Shown here piece after piece: positions 13,401 through 25,400 of a stretch of DNA of 64,000 nucleotides. The notes under the pieces were generated by a model, which did no database searches, was not told the DNA's origin, and saw only the letters and a program-made list of their open reading frames with translations. The position numbers and the translations under genes are program-made. The stretch is from Fragum whitleyi (taxonomy: Eukaryota > Mollusca > Bivalvia > Cardiida > Cardiidae): contig OX411558.1 in the NCBI GenBank assembly GCA_948146395.1, forward strand, positions 37,274,850 through 37,338,849. The letters are read 5' to 3'. Numbering within the stretch: position 1 is the stretch's first letter; each line of letters starts with the position of its first letter.

Positions 13401-16400
13401 GTAAACTTGGCAAATTGAGTCAATGTGATGAAATCAATTAACTCAGGGGTTTAACACTTTCTTGCTCTTTGGAGATTACTGGTTAGCAAGCTTTGAGTTA
13501 AAATTGGGCCATCATATTGCTGTTGGTAACATATCAAACTTTCAATCTTTAATCAAAGGTTTTATGTCCAGCAGCGGAAAATTATTTCCCAAATACATTT
13601 ATTTAGATATCAAAGGTTTAGCCTAATACTATTGTAAGTGCCTATTAAAGTATAGGCGTATAGTCATCAATTACTTGTTTGTGACCTGTCATGCCATCTG
13701 GGAACTCTGAAAGATAAAAATATGAAAAAGAGATTGGGTCCAGCACAGATTAACCAGATGTCGGATTTCTAAATTTCTTTCACCCTAGATTAAACATTCT
13801 AGGTTCAGAAAATAAGCACATTGTGAAAAGTTTCAACCTTAGTCAGTCTGTGCAAACCGCGCAGTCTGACTAGAGTCGACACATTATGCACTACCCAGAT
13901 GGTCCCTTTTTGCTTGATGGGTCACAATTATTGGCTTTTACATTAGTTTTGTACTGACCCCCTGATATTCATTTTGATATTGCCTTTTGAATAACTGCAC
14001 TTTATAATATGACCTACGTGGCATGAGTGAAATAACCCCATTGAATATTTTTGATATTACACAGGTGTTATTACACTGGTGGCACAACTATGCAAATGAG
14101 CTCAGAGAAATAGCAACGCTATTTTGTAACCACGAAAATGATGTCATAATGTATATATTGTGACGTCAGTTTTAAATGGCCTTATAAGTTTTGTGGAAAA
14201 TTGAAACGTTGAATTTCAAGAATGTTGACGACTTTTTGCAAAAATTCAGGTCATATTATAAATAGAATATAAAATTTGGGCTCATCAAATACAGAATTTA
14301 TAAATCTTGTCATCTATAAACAGATAAAAACGGCACAGCCTTTTTTTATCTGTGTATATATGACTCATTTGATAAATTCAGTATTCTATGACCACTCAAT
14401 CAAAATCCTCTAAATATTATCTTATCTTTCTACAGTTTGTTTATTGTATGAATTTTAGCATGAAGTTATATCGATGGTTCCTTTCCACAGGTGCAAGTCA
14501 GTTTAACCATGACGTGTTCACAACTCCACAAGCGTGCAGAGAGGATAGGCTGTATGTTGATGGAGAAAGGACGATTGAATTCCGGAGATCATGTAGCGTT
14601 ACTTTACCCCCCTGGGATAGAACTTATTGCTGCGTTCTTTGGATGTCTTTATGTTGGTGGGTATCTCCTTTTTACACCAAAAATAATTTAGATCAAATTC
14701 AAAGAGGTTGTAGACAACAATAAACCATGTGAAATCATATGAACAAACAATGTTGAATGTGAAAACACATGAATAAGCAAACTTGATTTGAAAACACATG
14801 AAATGGCAAACTTAATTGTGAAAACACATGAAATGGCAATTTTAATTCAGAAAACACATGAAATGGCAAACTTAATTGTGAATACAATTGAATACGCAAA
14901 CTTGATTTTGATAAAAAAAAAAAAGAATAAACAAACTTGATTTGAATAAAAACACATGAATAAGCAAACTTGATAGTGATTAGATAAGAAAAAAAAAGAA
15001 AAAAATTTTTATCATTGTAAAATACCATCCATACAAACTTTATTTTGCCTGTTTGCTGGCGCGCAACTAAATCTCAGGATGAACAATTTCTTTCCATGTA
15101 CTTTCATACCTAGTGTATTAAAACTATTCATTCTAAATCTTGTAATGACATTTGGTATGGTCTTTGACTGAAATCTTGTTTAGTGGTTGCAATTATTTGG
15201 TGATTATTATTATCAAGGAAAAACTTGTTGACTTGTTTGTACAGATTTTCAAAAAATGTTAATTTCACAAACAGGATGTGTACCTGTAGTTATTCGACCA
15301 CCCCACCCACAAAATGTCGCCACAACGTTACCCACTGTAAAAATGATCGTAGAAGTGTCCAAATCATCCGCCATTCTAACCAACACAGCCACAGTGAAAT
15401 TACTTAAATCCAAGGTAAGTCTTTGTTTTATAGCTGTTAAAATTTTATGACTGTACATTAGATATACTGTCATTTGGTCTGCAAAACTTCCCCCAAATTA
15501 AACATTACTGAACCTATAACTGGATGTATTGAAGAGAAATTACTCCTATTCGACAGAATGACATAATCTCACTGATACACACTGATGCTGTTACTAATAC
15601 CACGGTAAATGTGGTCAATGTAATCTGAAATCTATAAAGGTCAAACTTCTTTGAAATAAATTTGTCTGTGTCAGAATATGAATATTGTCATTGAGCGATC
15701 TGAATATTGTAACCTAGCTTATTCACTTTGTAGTTAGCCGCCTTCATAGGGCAGTTGGTAGGGCATCAGACTGTCAATCTAGAGGTGGCGGATTCAATCC
15801 CCAGCTGTGGCACTCATTCTTTCCGACTATTTGTCTCTCACCAAGGGGTTGATAATCGTAGAACTACATGTATGTCAGATAGCAGCTACAGGCTAGGAAA
15901 GAATGTGATGGTTGTACTGGTGAGAGAAATACCAGCAATCCAATGTAAGGTGCTCCGGCTGCCACGATATAATTGAAATAATGTTGAAAGCAGTGTTAAA
16001 CTCCATTCAATCAATCAATCACTTTGTAGTTACAAAGATTTGGTCCCTTAATAATAGCATTAGATCGACAAAAGTAAGATAAGTTTTATGATAAAAGTTC
16101 AATGTACTTTGTTTGTTGTTTTATGTAGGAAGCAACACCAGTAGTAGAACACAGAGCATGGCCAACCATTTTAGATTCCGACGATCTTCCCAAGAAAAAA
16201 CTGGCTGCCATCTATAAAGCACCAACTCCAGAAATGATCTGTTATCTAGATTTTAGTGTATCAACAACCGGGATGTTGGCAGGAGTAAAGGTAAGTGAAT
16301 GAAAGTGGCTGCCATCCAGATTTAAGTTTGCAAGCTACAGACATTCAAATACAAAAACTGGCTGCCAACTATTAAACCTATTAAACACCATCTCCAAAAA

Positions 16401-19400
16401 TGATCTGATATCTACATTTTAATGTATCAACCACAGTCAGTAAGGCCTGTGCAAGCTGATCAGGATCAATACTACATGTGGTGTCCGGCATCCAAGCTGG
16501 CAGACTGTGTCCTCTTCATGCCTGGAGTGTAACTCTGTCACCTTAAGTCCAATTGACTTGAAACTCAGCAGTTATGTTCTTCACATGGTTACGGAGTGCA
16601 GTGCTTAAAGAACCGAAACTCTACTGAGCTTAATTTTTGAGTTATTTCCCTTTGTTGATTATCATATTTGTACATCAAGCAGTGTAACAGGTATATATTG
16701 TGACAGTTTGACACTTGTTTTAAACTGATAAATATTAAGTAAATGATTTCTATTTACACTACAGATGTCTCATGCCTCAGCCACAGCCCTGTGTAGAACA
16801 ATCAAATTACAGTGTGAGTTTTACCCTTCTAGAGAAGCCTGTCTGTGTTTAGATCCATACAGTGGACTGGGGTTTTCTCTCTGGTCTATGGCAGGGTAAG
16901 TCATTGATTTAATTCATATAATCAAGTGGTGTTGGTTTTCAAGGGTTAAGGGATGATTTTTATGCCCCTACATGGATTGATCTGGAGTTAATTATTGTTA
17001 GCTCCACTGGCCGAAGGCCAGCGAGCTATTGTCATGGTGGAGTGTCCGTCGTGCGTCCGTGCGTGGGTAAACTTTTTCTTTAAACATCTTCTCCTCCCAA
17101 ACCAATGGGCAGATTTTAACCAAACTTGGTAGAAATGATCCTTGGGTGGCCCTCTTCTCAAATTGTTCAAAGAATTTTGATTGGCCCCCAAATATGGGCG
17201 TGGCAGGGCGTGGCGTTTTTTCACTTTGAAATCTTTAAAAATCTTCTCCTCCCAAACCATTGGGCCGATTTCAATGAAACTTGGCATGGATGTTCCTTGG
17301 GTGACCCTTTACTTAAATTGTTCAAGAAAGTTTGATTGGCCCATAAATATGGGCGTGGCAGGGCGGGGCTTATTTGGAGCCCAAAATCTTCGAACAACAT
17401 CTCCTCCTGAACCACTGGGCCGATTTCAATGAAACTTTTACAGAATGTTCCTTGGATAACCCTTTACTTTAATTGTTAAAGAAATTTTGATTGGTCCTTC
17501 AATATGGGTGTGGCAGGGTGGGGCCTATTTTTAGCCCGAAATTTTCGAATGACATTTTCTCCTGAACCACTTGGCTGATTTCAATGAAACTTTACCAGAA
17601 TGTTCCTATAGTGTCTCTTTTCAAAAATTATTTGCTAAATTTTAATTGGCCCATAAATTTGGGTGTGGCATGGCGGGGCTTTTTTTGAGGCCAAAATCTT
17701 TGAACGATATCTCCTCCGGAACCACTCAGCCAATTTCAATGAAACTTTACCAGAACGTTTCTTGGGTGACTTTTTTCTTAAATTGTTCAAGAAATTTTGA
17801 TTGGTCCATAAATATGGGCGTGGCAGGGGGGGGGGGGCTTATTTTGAGCCCGAAATCTTTGAACGACAATTTCTGAACCTTATGTTTTAATAAGATGGGT
17901 AAAGGATTGCAGGTTCATTGTAATTGAGTATTTTGGTGCAATATGGACCAGAACCAGTTAATCATTATTAAATAGGTCTTAGGAGATTTCAGAGTGTTAA
18001 TGCATTCATTTAAAGTAATGAAAGTCTAAAGATTTTAAAGCCAGTGGAGCGATACAGGCCCTCTTAAGCCTCTTGTTTGCCCTGTCTGTTGCTCTGTTTG
18101 TAAAAAAAAATATTTTAACATAGGCTATAACTTTTGAATGGTAAGTGATTACACTTAGTAAAGACAAAGTCTGCACTACTTGTTCTCTAGGTAACGACAT
18201 AGTCAAAGCTTCTTTCAAGATCTGCTTAAAATTCTAAATGCACCACATGGCTGTTAAGGATGCCCATAAATATTTTATGCTCAAATTTTAACAGTTTATA
18301 TTCCGGTCACCACACCATTTTAGTTTTACCCTCAGACAATGATGCTGACCAAGATCTTAGTCTACACTGCCTGCCAAAGATTTTTTGCGCAGGAGGAATA
18401 TGCTGTAAATAGTATTAAAACATTTTAACTTGTTCAGTTTTACATTACAGTATATACTCGGGTCACCACACCATTGAGTTCCTCCCTCAAAGAAGCTGAT
18501 CAAGGCTGCAGGCTGATCTCAGTCCAAACTGCTTGTCAAAGATTTTTTTCACAGCAGGAATTTGCTGTAAATAGCATGAAAGTGTTCAAACTTGTTCCGT
18601 TTTACATTACAGTATATACTCGGGTCATCACACCATTTTAGTTCCTCCCTCAGAAGTAGAAGCTAATCCAGCTGTTTGGTTGTCTGCAGTTAGCATGTAT
18701 AAAGGTGGGTATGAATAATTGTCACTTGGAAAATGCTTGACTGCATTATTACAAGGTGCATTTTAAGCTTGGCTGTGTTCAGCGCAGTAGTATTGCAACC
18801 CACTATCATTCAAAAGGTCCCAGGTTTGATCCCTGACGGCTGCACTCATCTGTTCTGACTAATTGTTGATAATCAGGGTTGATAATCGTAGACCTATGTG
18901 GTATAGCAGCTGGAGGCTAGGAAGTGATGTAATGGTAGGAACTGTCTGAGAAATATGACAGATCCATTGTTAGGTGCTCTAGCCGCGGCGATAAAACTGA
19001 AAGATTGTTGAAAGTGGCAATTAAACCCCATAAAAACAAATCGAAGCACTTTCAGCCATTGTGCAGTTGGTAGTCATTCATCTGGCATTAATGGGTGAAT
19101 TTTTGTGCAGTCAAAGTACTGAAATGCAAGTTTCTAAAAATAACTGCATTATATCATTGTTCTAGAAATAACTATGTGATATCATTAAAAAATCATATGG
19201 GTTGTTATCACACAGATATTTGTATAGTTATAAGATAAAAAAATTTATGCAATGACACCTTTCCTTACATATGCACTGAGTATGCTTGTTTGAAAGTCAA
19301 CCTTTAATTACATCATTTGTAGCAATTAAATTTGGTGGCCGAAATGCATCAAATCTCTTTAAGTAACACCACACCATTGATGAAATCTTCAAGGTCTATT

Positions 19401-22400
19401 CATCTTGGTTAACACTTTCAGACTATTGTGAAAATTTGAAACTTGCAGTCCATGGCTACATTCAACTTCCGAAAACAATAATGTATAATGTCTCCCCCCC
19501 CTAAACAACAACTCAGCACCTTGTGATCTCTTAGACATAATTTTTATGTATTAAACATGAGAATGCCAAATAGCTTCTCCTGACGAAGAGTCTACCAAGA
19601 AGTCCAAGAAATACAAAAATAGGTAGAAAAATAGGCTTAACTTACTTTTAAAACAATAGAATGTGTCCTGTGCCCAATATGGTAAAATAAAGTAATTTCT
19701 ATTGATAGACATGCTTGAGATTGATATAATCATTTATTTCAGGATTTTTGTTAGAATTGTTGATGCAGTATAGTTGAAAATAATTGTCAAAAGAATTCCA
19801 ATATTTGAAGGCAAGAAAGTGCCTTTTGATTTGTACTTTGATTCATTTCAATTTCAGTAAGAGACACATTCTGTTCCTATGGTGTAATGGATTTGTGTAC
19901 TCGAGGTTTGGGGACATCAACAGCTGCCTTGAAGGTATTCTAAATTCAAATTCTCCTTTCTTGTTAGCTTTAATGTTTTTGGTGAAGATCCTAGATATTG
20001 TCATCACCTTGGCATCATTGACTTTTGCCCTGTTGTTGGCTTTGGCATGACAAACTTTAACCTTGGTCTTATCTCTGTTGTTATTGAAGATATATTCATT
20101 AACTTGGCATGTTCTTTGCTTGGAGTATAATTCTGTCACCTTATTTCCCATTAACTTGAAACTTGGCAGTTATGTTCCTCTCATGATTACAGAGTGCAGT
20201 GCACAAGAACCGGAATTCTACCTAGCTTAATCATTGAGTTATTTCCCTTTGATGGTCTTGGACATCCAGCAGTGTAACAGGCATATCTTGTGACACCTTG
20301 TTCAACTTCTACTTCTCATTATCATCCTTTTATAAGATGTTAGTGTTTAACCCTTTCCTGTTTTACAAAATTTAGGACCTGTCCAAATTCAAAGGTTTTG
20401 CAGATGAATATTTAAAGTAGAATTAATTTGAAAAATAACCATTCAGTAGGGTAGAAAATAGTGTGGAAAAAGAAGAAATTGCTTGTCAGAAGCAATTTCT
20501 TCTTTTTTCACAATGTTTTCTCAATCATAAAATCACAGGCACGTAAAAAGCAGGGATTAAACAGCAAAGGGTTAAACCCTCTGGCTATATATGTTTCAAG
20601 TCTTAATCAAAATATCAACAAATAATTATAGACTACTGATTTGTTGAGTCTTGTGCATAACTTACACAATTGAATTGTATGACTAAAAAGTAAACCAAAA
20701 TCGATTGCAGAACACAGCCCATTTAATGTTGAAAATATAAATCTTCTATATACATGTATAATATTCTATTATAGGCAAAGGGATTGAATCTTTCGTGTGT
20801 TCGTATTTGTTGTGTAATAGCGGAGGAGCGCCCACGAATACAACTAACTACGTCTTTCACCAAGTTATTCGGAGATTTAGGGCTTTCATACAGAGCGGTC
20901 AGTACAAGTTTTGGGTGCAGGGTAAATGTTGGCATATCATTTCCGGTAAGTTGATTTGATATAAGGATGGAATTTCTTTAATGTTGTAGTTTAAATACAT
21001 TTAATTATGTGTATAAAATGTAGACAAAATCAAACATGACTGATTGAATATCTGTTTCTGCTTATGGTAGTATTAGATGATACAATTTTTTCTTCAATTA
21101 AGTTGGGAGACAATGAGTACTTCATGAGCGAAAATATCAAAATAGAAAGCGATGAATGGCTTGAGTCACTCCACAGGCTTGAATTTCTTGTAATAGCGAA
21201 TCAAAGTTTTGATGTAAACTGACTAATTGATCAACTAATTGATGGGTATTGTAGTGATAATAACCATGATGGACATTGGAGTAATAATAAATTCGAAAAA
21301 AGCAATTTGTTCAAACTCAAGGGCACAAAAAACAAAAGGACCTTGATGGTCCTTAATCGCTCACCCGAACGAAGCTAGAAAATCGCACTGTTGTCAAATA
21401 AAGATGCGAGATTATTATCAAGCTGAAAATTGCTCTCGTGATCGTATGAGTCTTTAATAATCAATATATGTGGCTGTAACAGTGAAAAGGATGTTTAAGA
21501 AAGCTGCAATTTTGTCAAGGTCATGGGAACATAAACAAGTACACGTACAAGTAATTAAGTGTTTTTAAGAGCCACATACTGAAATATTTCTGAAATAAAA
21601 ATTCATGATTTATGTATTACATAAAGAAAATTGACCTCCGCCTGTTAAATACATATTTTTTATCTTATCAAAGAAATCGAAGCCTGATAATGGGTCACCA
21701 AAGGAACATTCCAGAGAAAAATTGGTTGATGTCCATCAGAAATATTCTGGGAAAATGATTTTCTAAGTTTCCACTATATAACATATAGGAAAAAGACCTG
21801 CGGCCATAAAATTCATAGTTTTCATCTGATCACAATAAATTTTGGACTGATGAAGGGTCACTCAAGGATCATTCTAGTGAAATTTGGTTGTTATCCATCA
21901 CTTAGCTTCTGAGAAAATGATTTTTCAAAGTTTCTACTTTATAACATAATGAGAAATGACCTCCTTCTATAAAATGCATATTTTCTATCTGATCACAATA
22001 TTTTTTTGCAGACTGACAAAGGGTCATCAAAGAATCATTCATATAAGATTTAATTGGTATCCATCAATAAGATTCTGAGAAAAGTCACTTTTTACCATAT
22101 TTGGAAATTATTCAAGCCCATTAAATCCATGTTCTTCAATTGATCAAATTTCTTGAACAACTTTGAAAGAGGGTCATCATTCCTGTGAAGTTTGGTTGAA
22201 ATTCATCCAGTAATTTCTGAGGAGAAGATTTTACGGCTGGACGCATGGACGCACTCAGCTCAATAACAATAGCCCCAGTGGCCTTCGGCCAGTGGAGCTA
22301 AAAATCAACATAATCCTTGTTGTTTATGTATATGTCGCCGCTATCATAGAGCAGTGGTTGCGATGGACTATCATTCAAAAGATTCAAGGTTCAATCCCTG

Positions 22401-25400
22401 ACGGTGGCACTCATCCTTTCTGACTTTTCCCACCAATTGAATGATAATGCTAGACCTATGTGGGATAGCAGCTGGAAGCTAGGATGTAATGGTAGTAATG
22501 GTGTGAGAAATACCAGGAATCCATTGTTAAGTTCTCCAGCTGCAGTGAATTGACTGAAAGATTGTTAAAGGCAGTGTTAAACTCCAGTTTCAAATTACTT
22601 AAAACATATTCAAGATTAAATTGTCATACTTGGCTCTAAGAAAGATGCCACTGATGCATATCTGCAGTTTTCAAGATTATCTTAAAAGATAATGTTTCAA
22701 GGTCAAGCTTCTGAAAAAATTGCTGTATTTGGATTATTGTGTGAAAAACCACATCTTGTTAACTTAAAATTATCATAAAAACATGGATCAACTTATTGGT
22801 ATACTATTGTCTAATATTGATCATGCCATTTGATTGTTGTTACCTTTAAGTATAAATACTTTTCTAGACTTTCAAAAGAGATTTAAGTGCTTGCAAAGCA
22901 ATCTTATAATAGACCAATTTCAATTTATTTTTATAGGGGGCTGCTTGTCCAGAACCCACATCTGTGTTTGTAGATCTGCGGGCCCTTCGTAATGACAGGG
23001 TCACACTGGTAGAGAAAGGAAGTCCACATAGTCTGTGTTTAATGGAGTCAGGAAAGGTATTTTCAATTTTAAGTCTTGCATATTCATATCCTTCTCTAAT
23101 TTGTGGTGTCTGTCTATCCTTTATAATAACTTACCGAGACTTAACAGGTATTTTCAGTAACCTGCAGAGGTATGCATGTGGTATTTGGCCCATTAGACAG
23201 CGTCGAGAGCTAAAGTATTTGTTGGAAAAAAAAAATATTGGTCTCTGGTATATCGATTGTCTTAATTTTGATGTTTACAAGGAAGCAAAAAAAGTTATAA
23301 GAAAATTTACCTATACTAGTGAAAAGGTTTTAAAATAACCTATTAAATATTTGTTTTTTTATCCTGTTCATTTCAGTGGTTAGACAACAATTACTTACAA
23401 CATTCAGACACTCTTGATTCTCATTCTGCTTCCTTGAGAAGTCATATTGCCAAATGCATGGGCAATGTAGAGATAGATATGATCTTCTTGGAATTGAACT
23501 CTGGACTTCTTGAAACAGACACTTTACCTCTCAGCCATGGACAACATAGTAACATGAATCATTTTGTATTTCAGTTATTACCAGGCGTCAAAGTATCAAT
23601 AGCAAATCCAGAAACTAAAGGTCAATGTGCTGATTCACATCTTGGGGAGGTATGTTTCCAAATTTCTTCTTTACCCTCAATGTTGACATACAAGCATAGC
23701 TATATGGAGTTTTATATATCTAGTGTTAAGTTGGCCTTCATTATATTGTATGATTAAAGCTCAGAGAATAGAATTAACTGTAACTTTTGAAATGTTAATG
23801 ACTTGATCTTCCTTTTTCATGTATATTTTATAAGCCAGTTCCTTTTCAAACTCATATTTAAAAGCAATTTGTTCATACTCGTACTTCAAAGCAAAATGTT
23901 CACTAATATTTTAAAGCAAAATGTTCAAAGTCATATTTCAAATCAAAATGTTCAAACTAATATTTCTAAGAAAAATGTTTACTCATATTCTAAAACCAAA
24001 TGTTCAAACTCTTCTTTCAAACAAAATGTTCAAACTAATATTTTATTTCACCCTGTTTAGATATGGGTGAGCAGTCCACACAACGCTGATGGATATTTTA
24101 CGATTTACGGCGATGACTCGTTACATCCTGACCATTTTGACGCCCACCTTGCCACAGGGGACACTCAAACATCGTATGCAAGGACAGGGTATCTAGGATT
24201 TGTAAGACGAACAGAACTAACTCAGAGTGATGGAGGTAAGATTAACTAGAAAGCCATGAATGGCTTGAGTCGCTCCACAGGCTTGAAATTCTTGTAATAG
24301 CAAACCTAAGTTTTGACTAAATTTTTAGATAGTTTGGGTTCTAATGATGTTGAAATGATTTTCAAGGTTTCCACTATATAACATAATAGAGAAATGACCT
24401 ACGCCCATAAAAGACATATTTTTCATCCAATGCCAATAATTTTGGTAGACTGATAATGGGTCACCCAAGGATCATACCAATGAATTTTGATTGATATCCA
24501 TCAGTCAAATTCTGAGAAAATGATTTTCAAAGTTTCCACTACACAACATATAGAGAAATGACCTCTGCCCAAAAAATAAATATTTTCCATCCAATCGCAA
24601 TAAATTTTTGTAGACTGATAAAAGGTCACTCAATAATCATTCCAGTGAAATTTGGTTGTTATCCATCAATTACATTCTGAGAAAATGATTTTCAAGGTTT
24701 CCACTATATATCATATAGAGAAATGACCTCCGCCAATAAAATACATATTTTCCATCCGATCACAATTATTTTTGGTAGACTAATAAAGGGTCACTCAAGA
24801 ATCATTCCAGTGTAATTTGGTTGATATCCATCGATTACATTCTGAGAAAATGCTTTTCAAATTTTCCACTATATAGCATATAGAGAAATGACCTCCGCCC
24901 ATAAAATCCATATTTTTCATCCGATCACAATGATTTTTGGCAGACTGATAAAGGGTCACCCAAGGATCATTCATGCAAAATTTGGTTGATATCCATCGAT
25001 TAGAATCTGAGAAAACTCCATTTTTACCATATTTTGAAATAAGCCACGCCCATAAAATCCATGTTTTTCATTTGATCAAAATTTCTTGAACAACTTTGAA
25101 AGAGGGTCATCCAAGGATCATTCTTGTGAAGTTTGGTTGAAATTCATCCAGTAGTTTCTGAGGAGAAGATTTTTAAAGAAAAGTTTACGACCGCACGCAC
25201 GCACAGACGGACGGATGGATGCACGACGGACACAACGCCATGACAATAGCCCCAGTGGCTTTCAGCCAGTGGAGCTAAAAACTCTTATCCTTGATATACA
25301 CAATGTTCCCAGCAGCAGAGCATCAATGACACTTAGCCTAAAACCCTACCAGTGTCCGAGATTATAAAACTTTTCTCATTCTCAATTGAAAATTTTCATG

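Noticed and set aside
23370..23545. Extra DIP2 exon between exons 15 and 16
   Set aside because: An AG acceptor and a long open frame exist, but exons 15 and 16 already join in frame as in other DIP2 proteins, and the translated segment matches nothing in the family.
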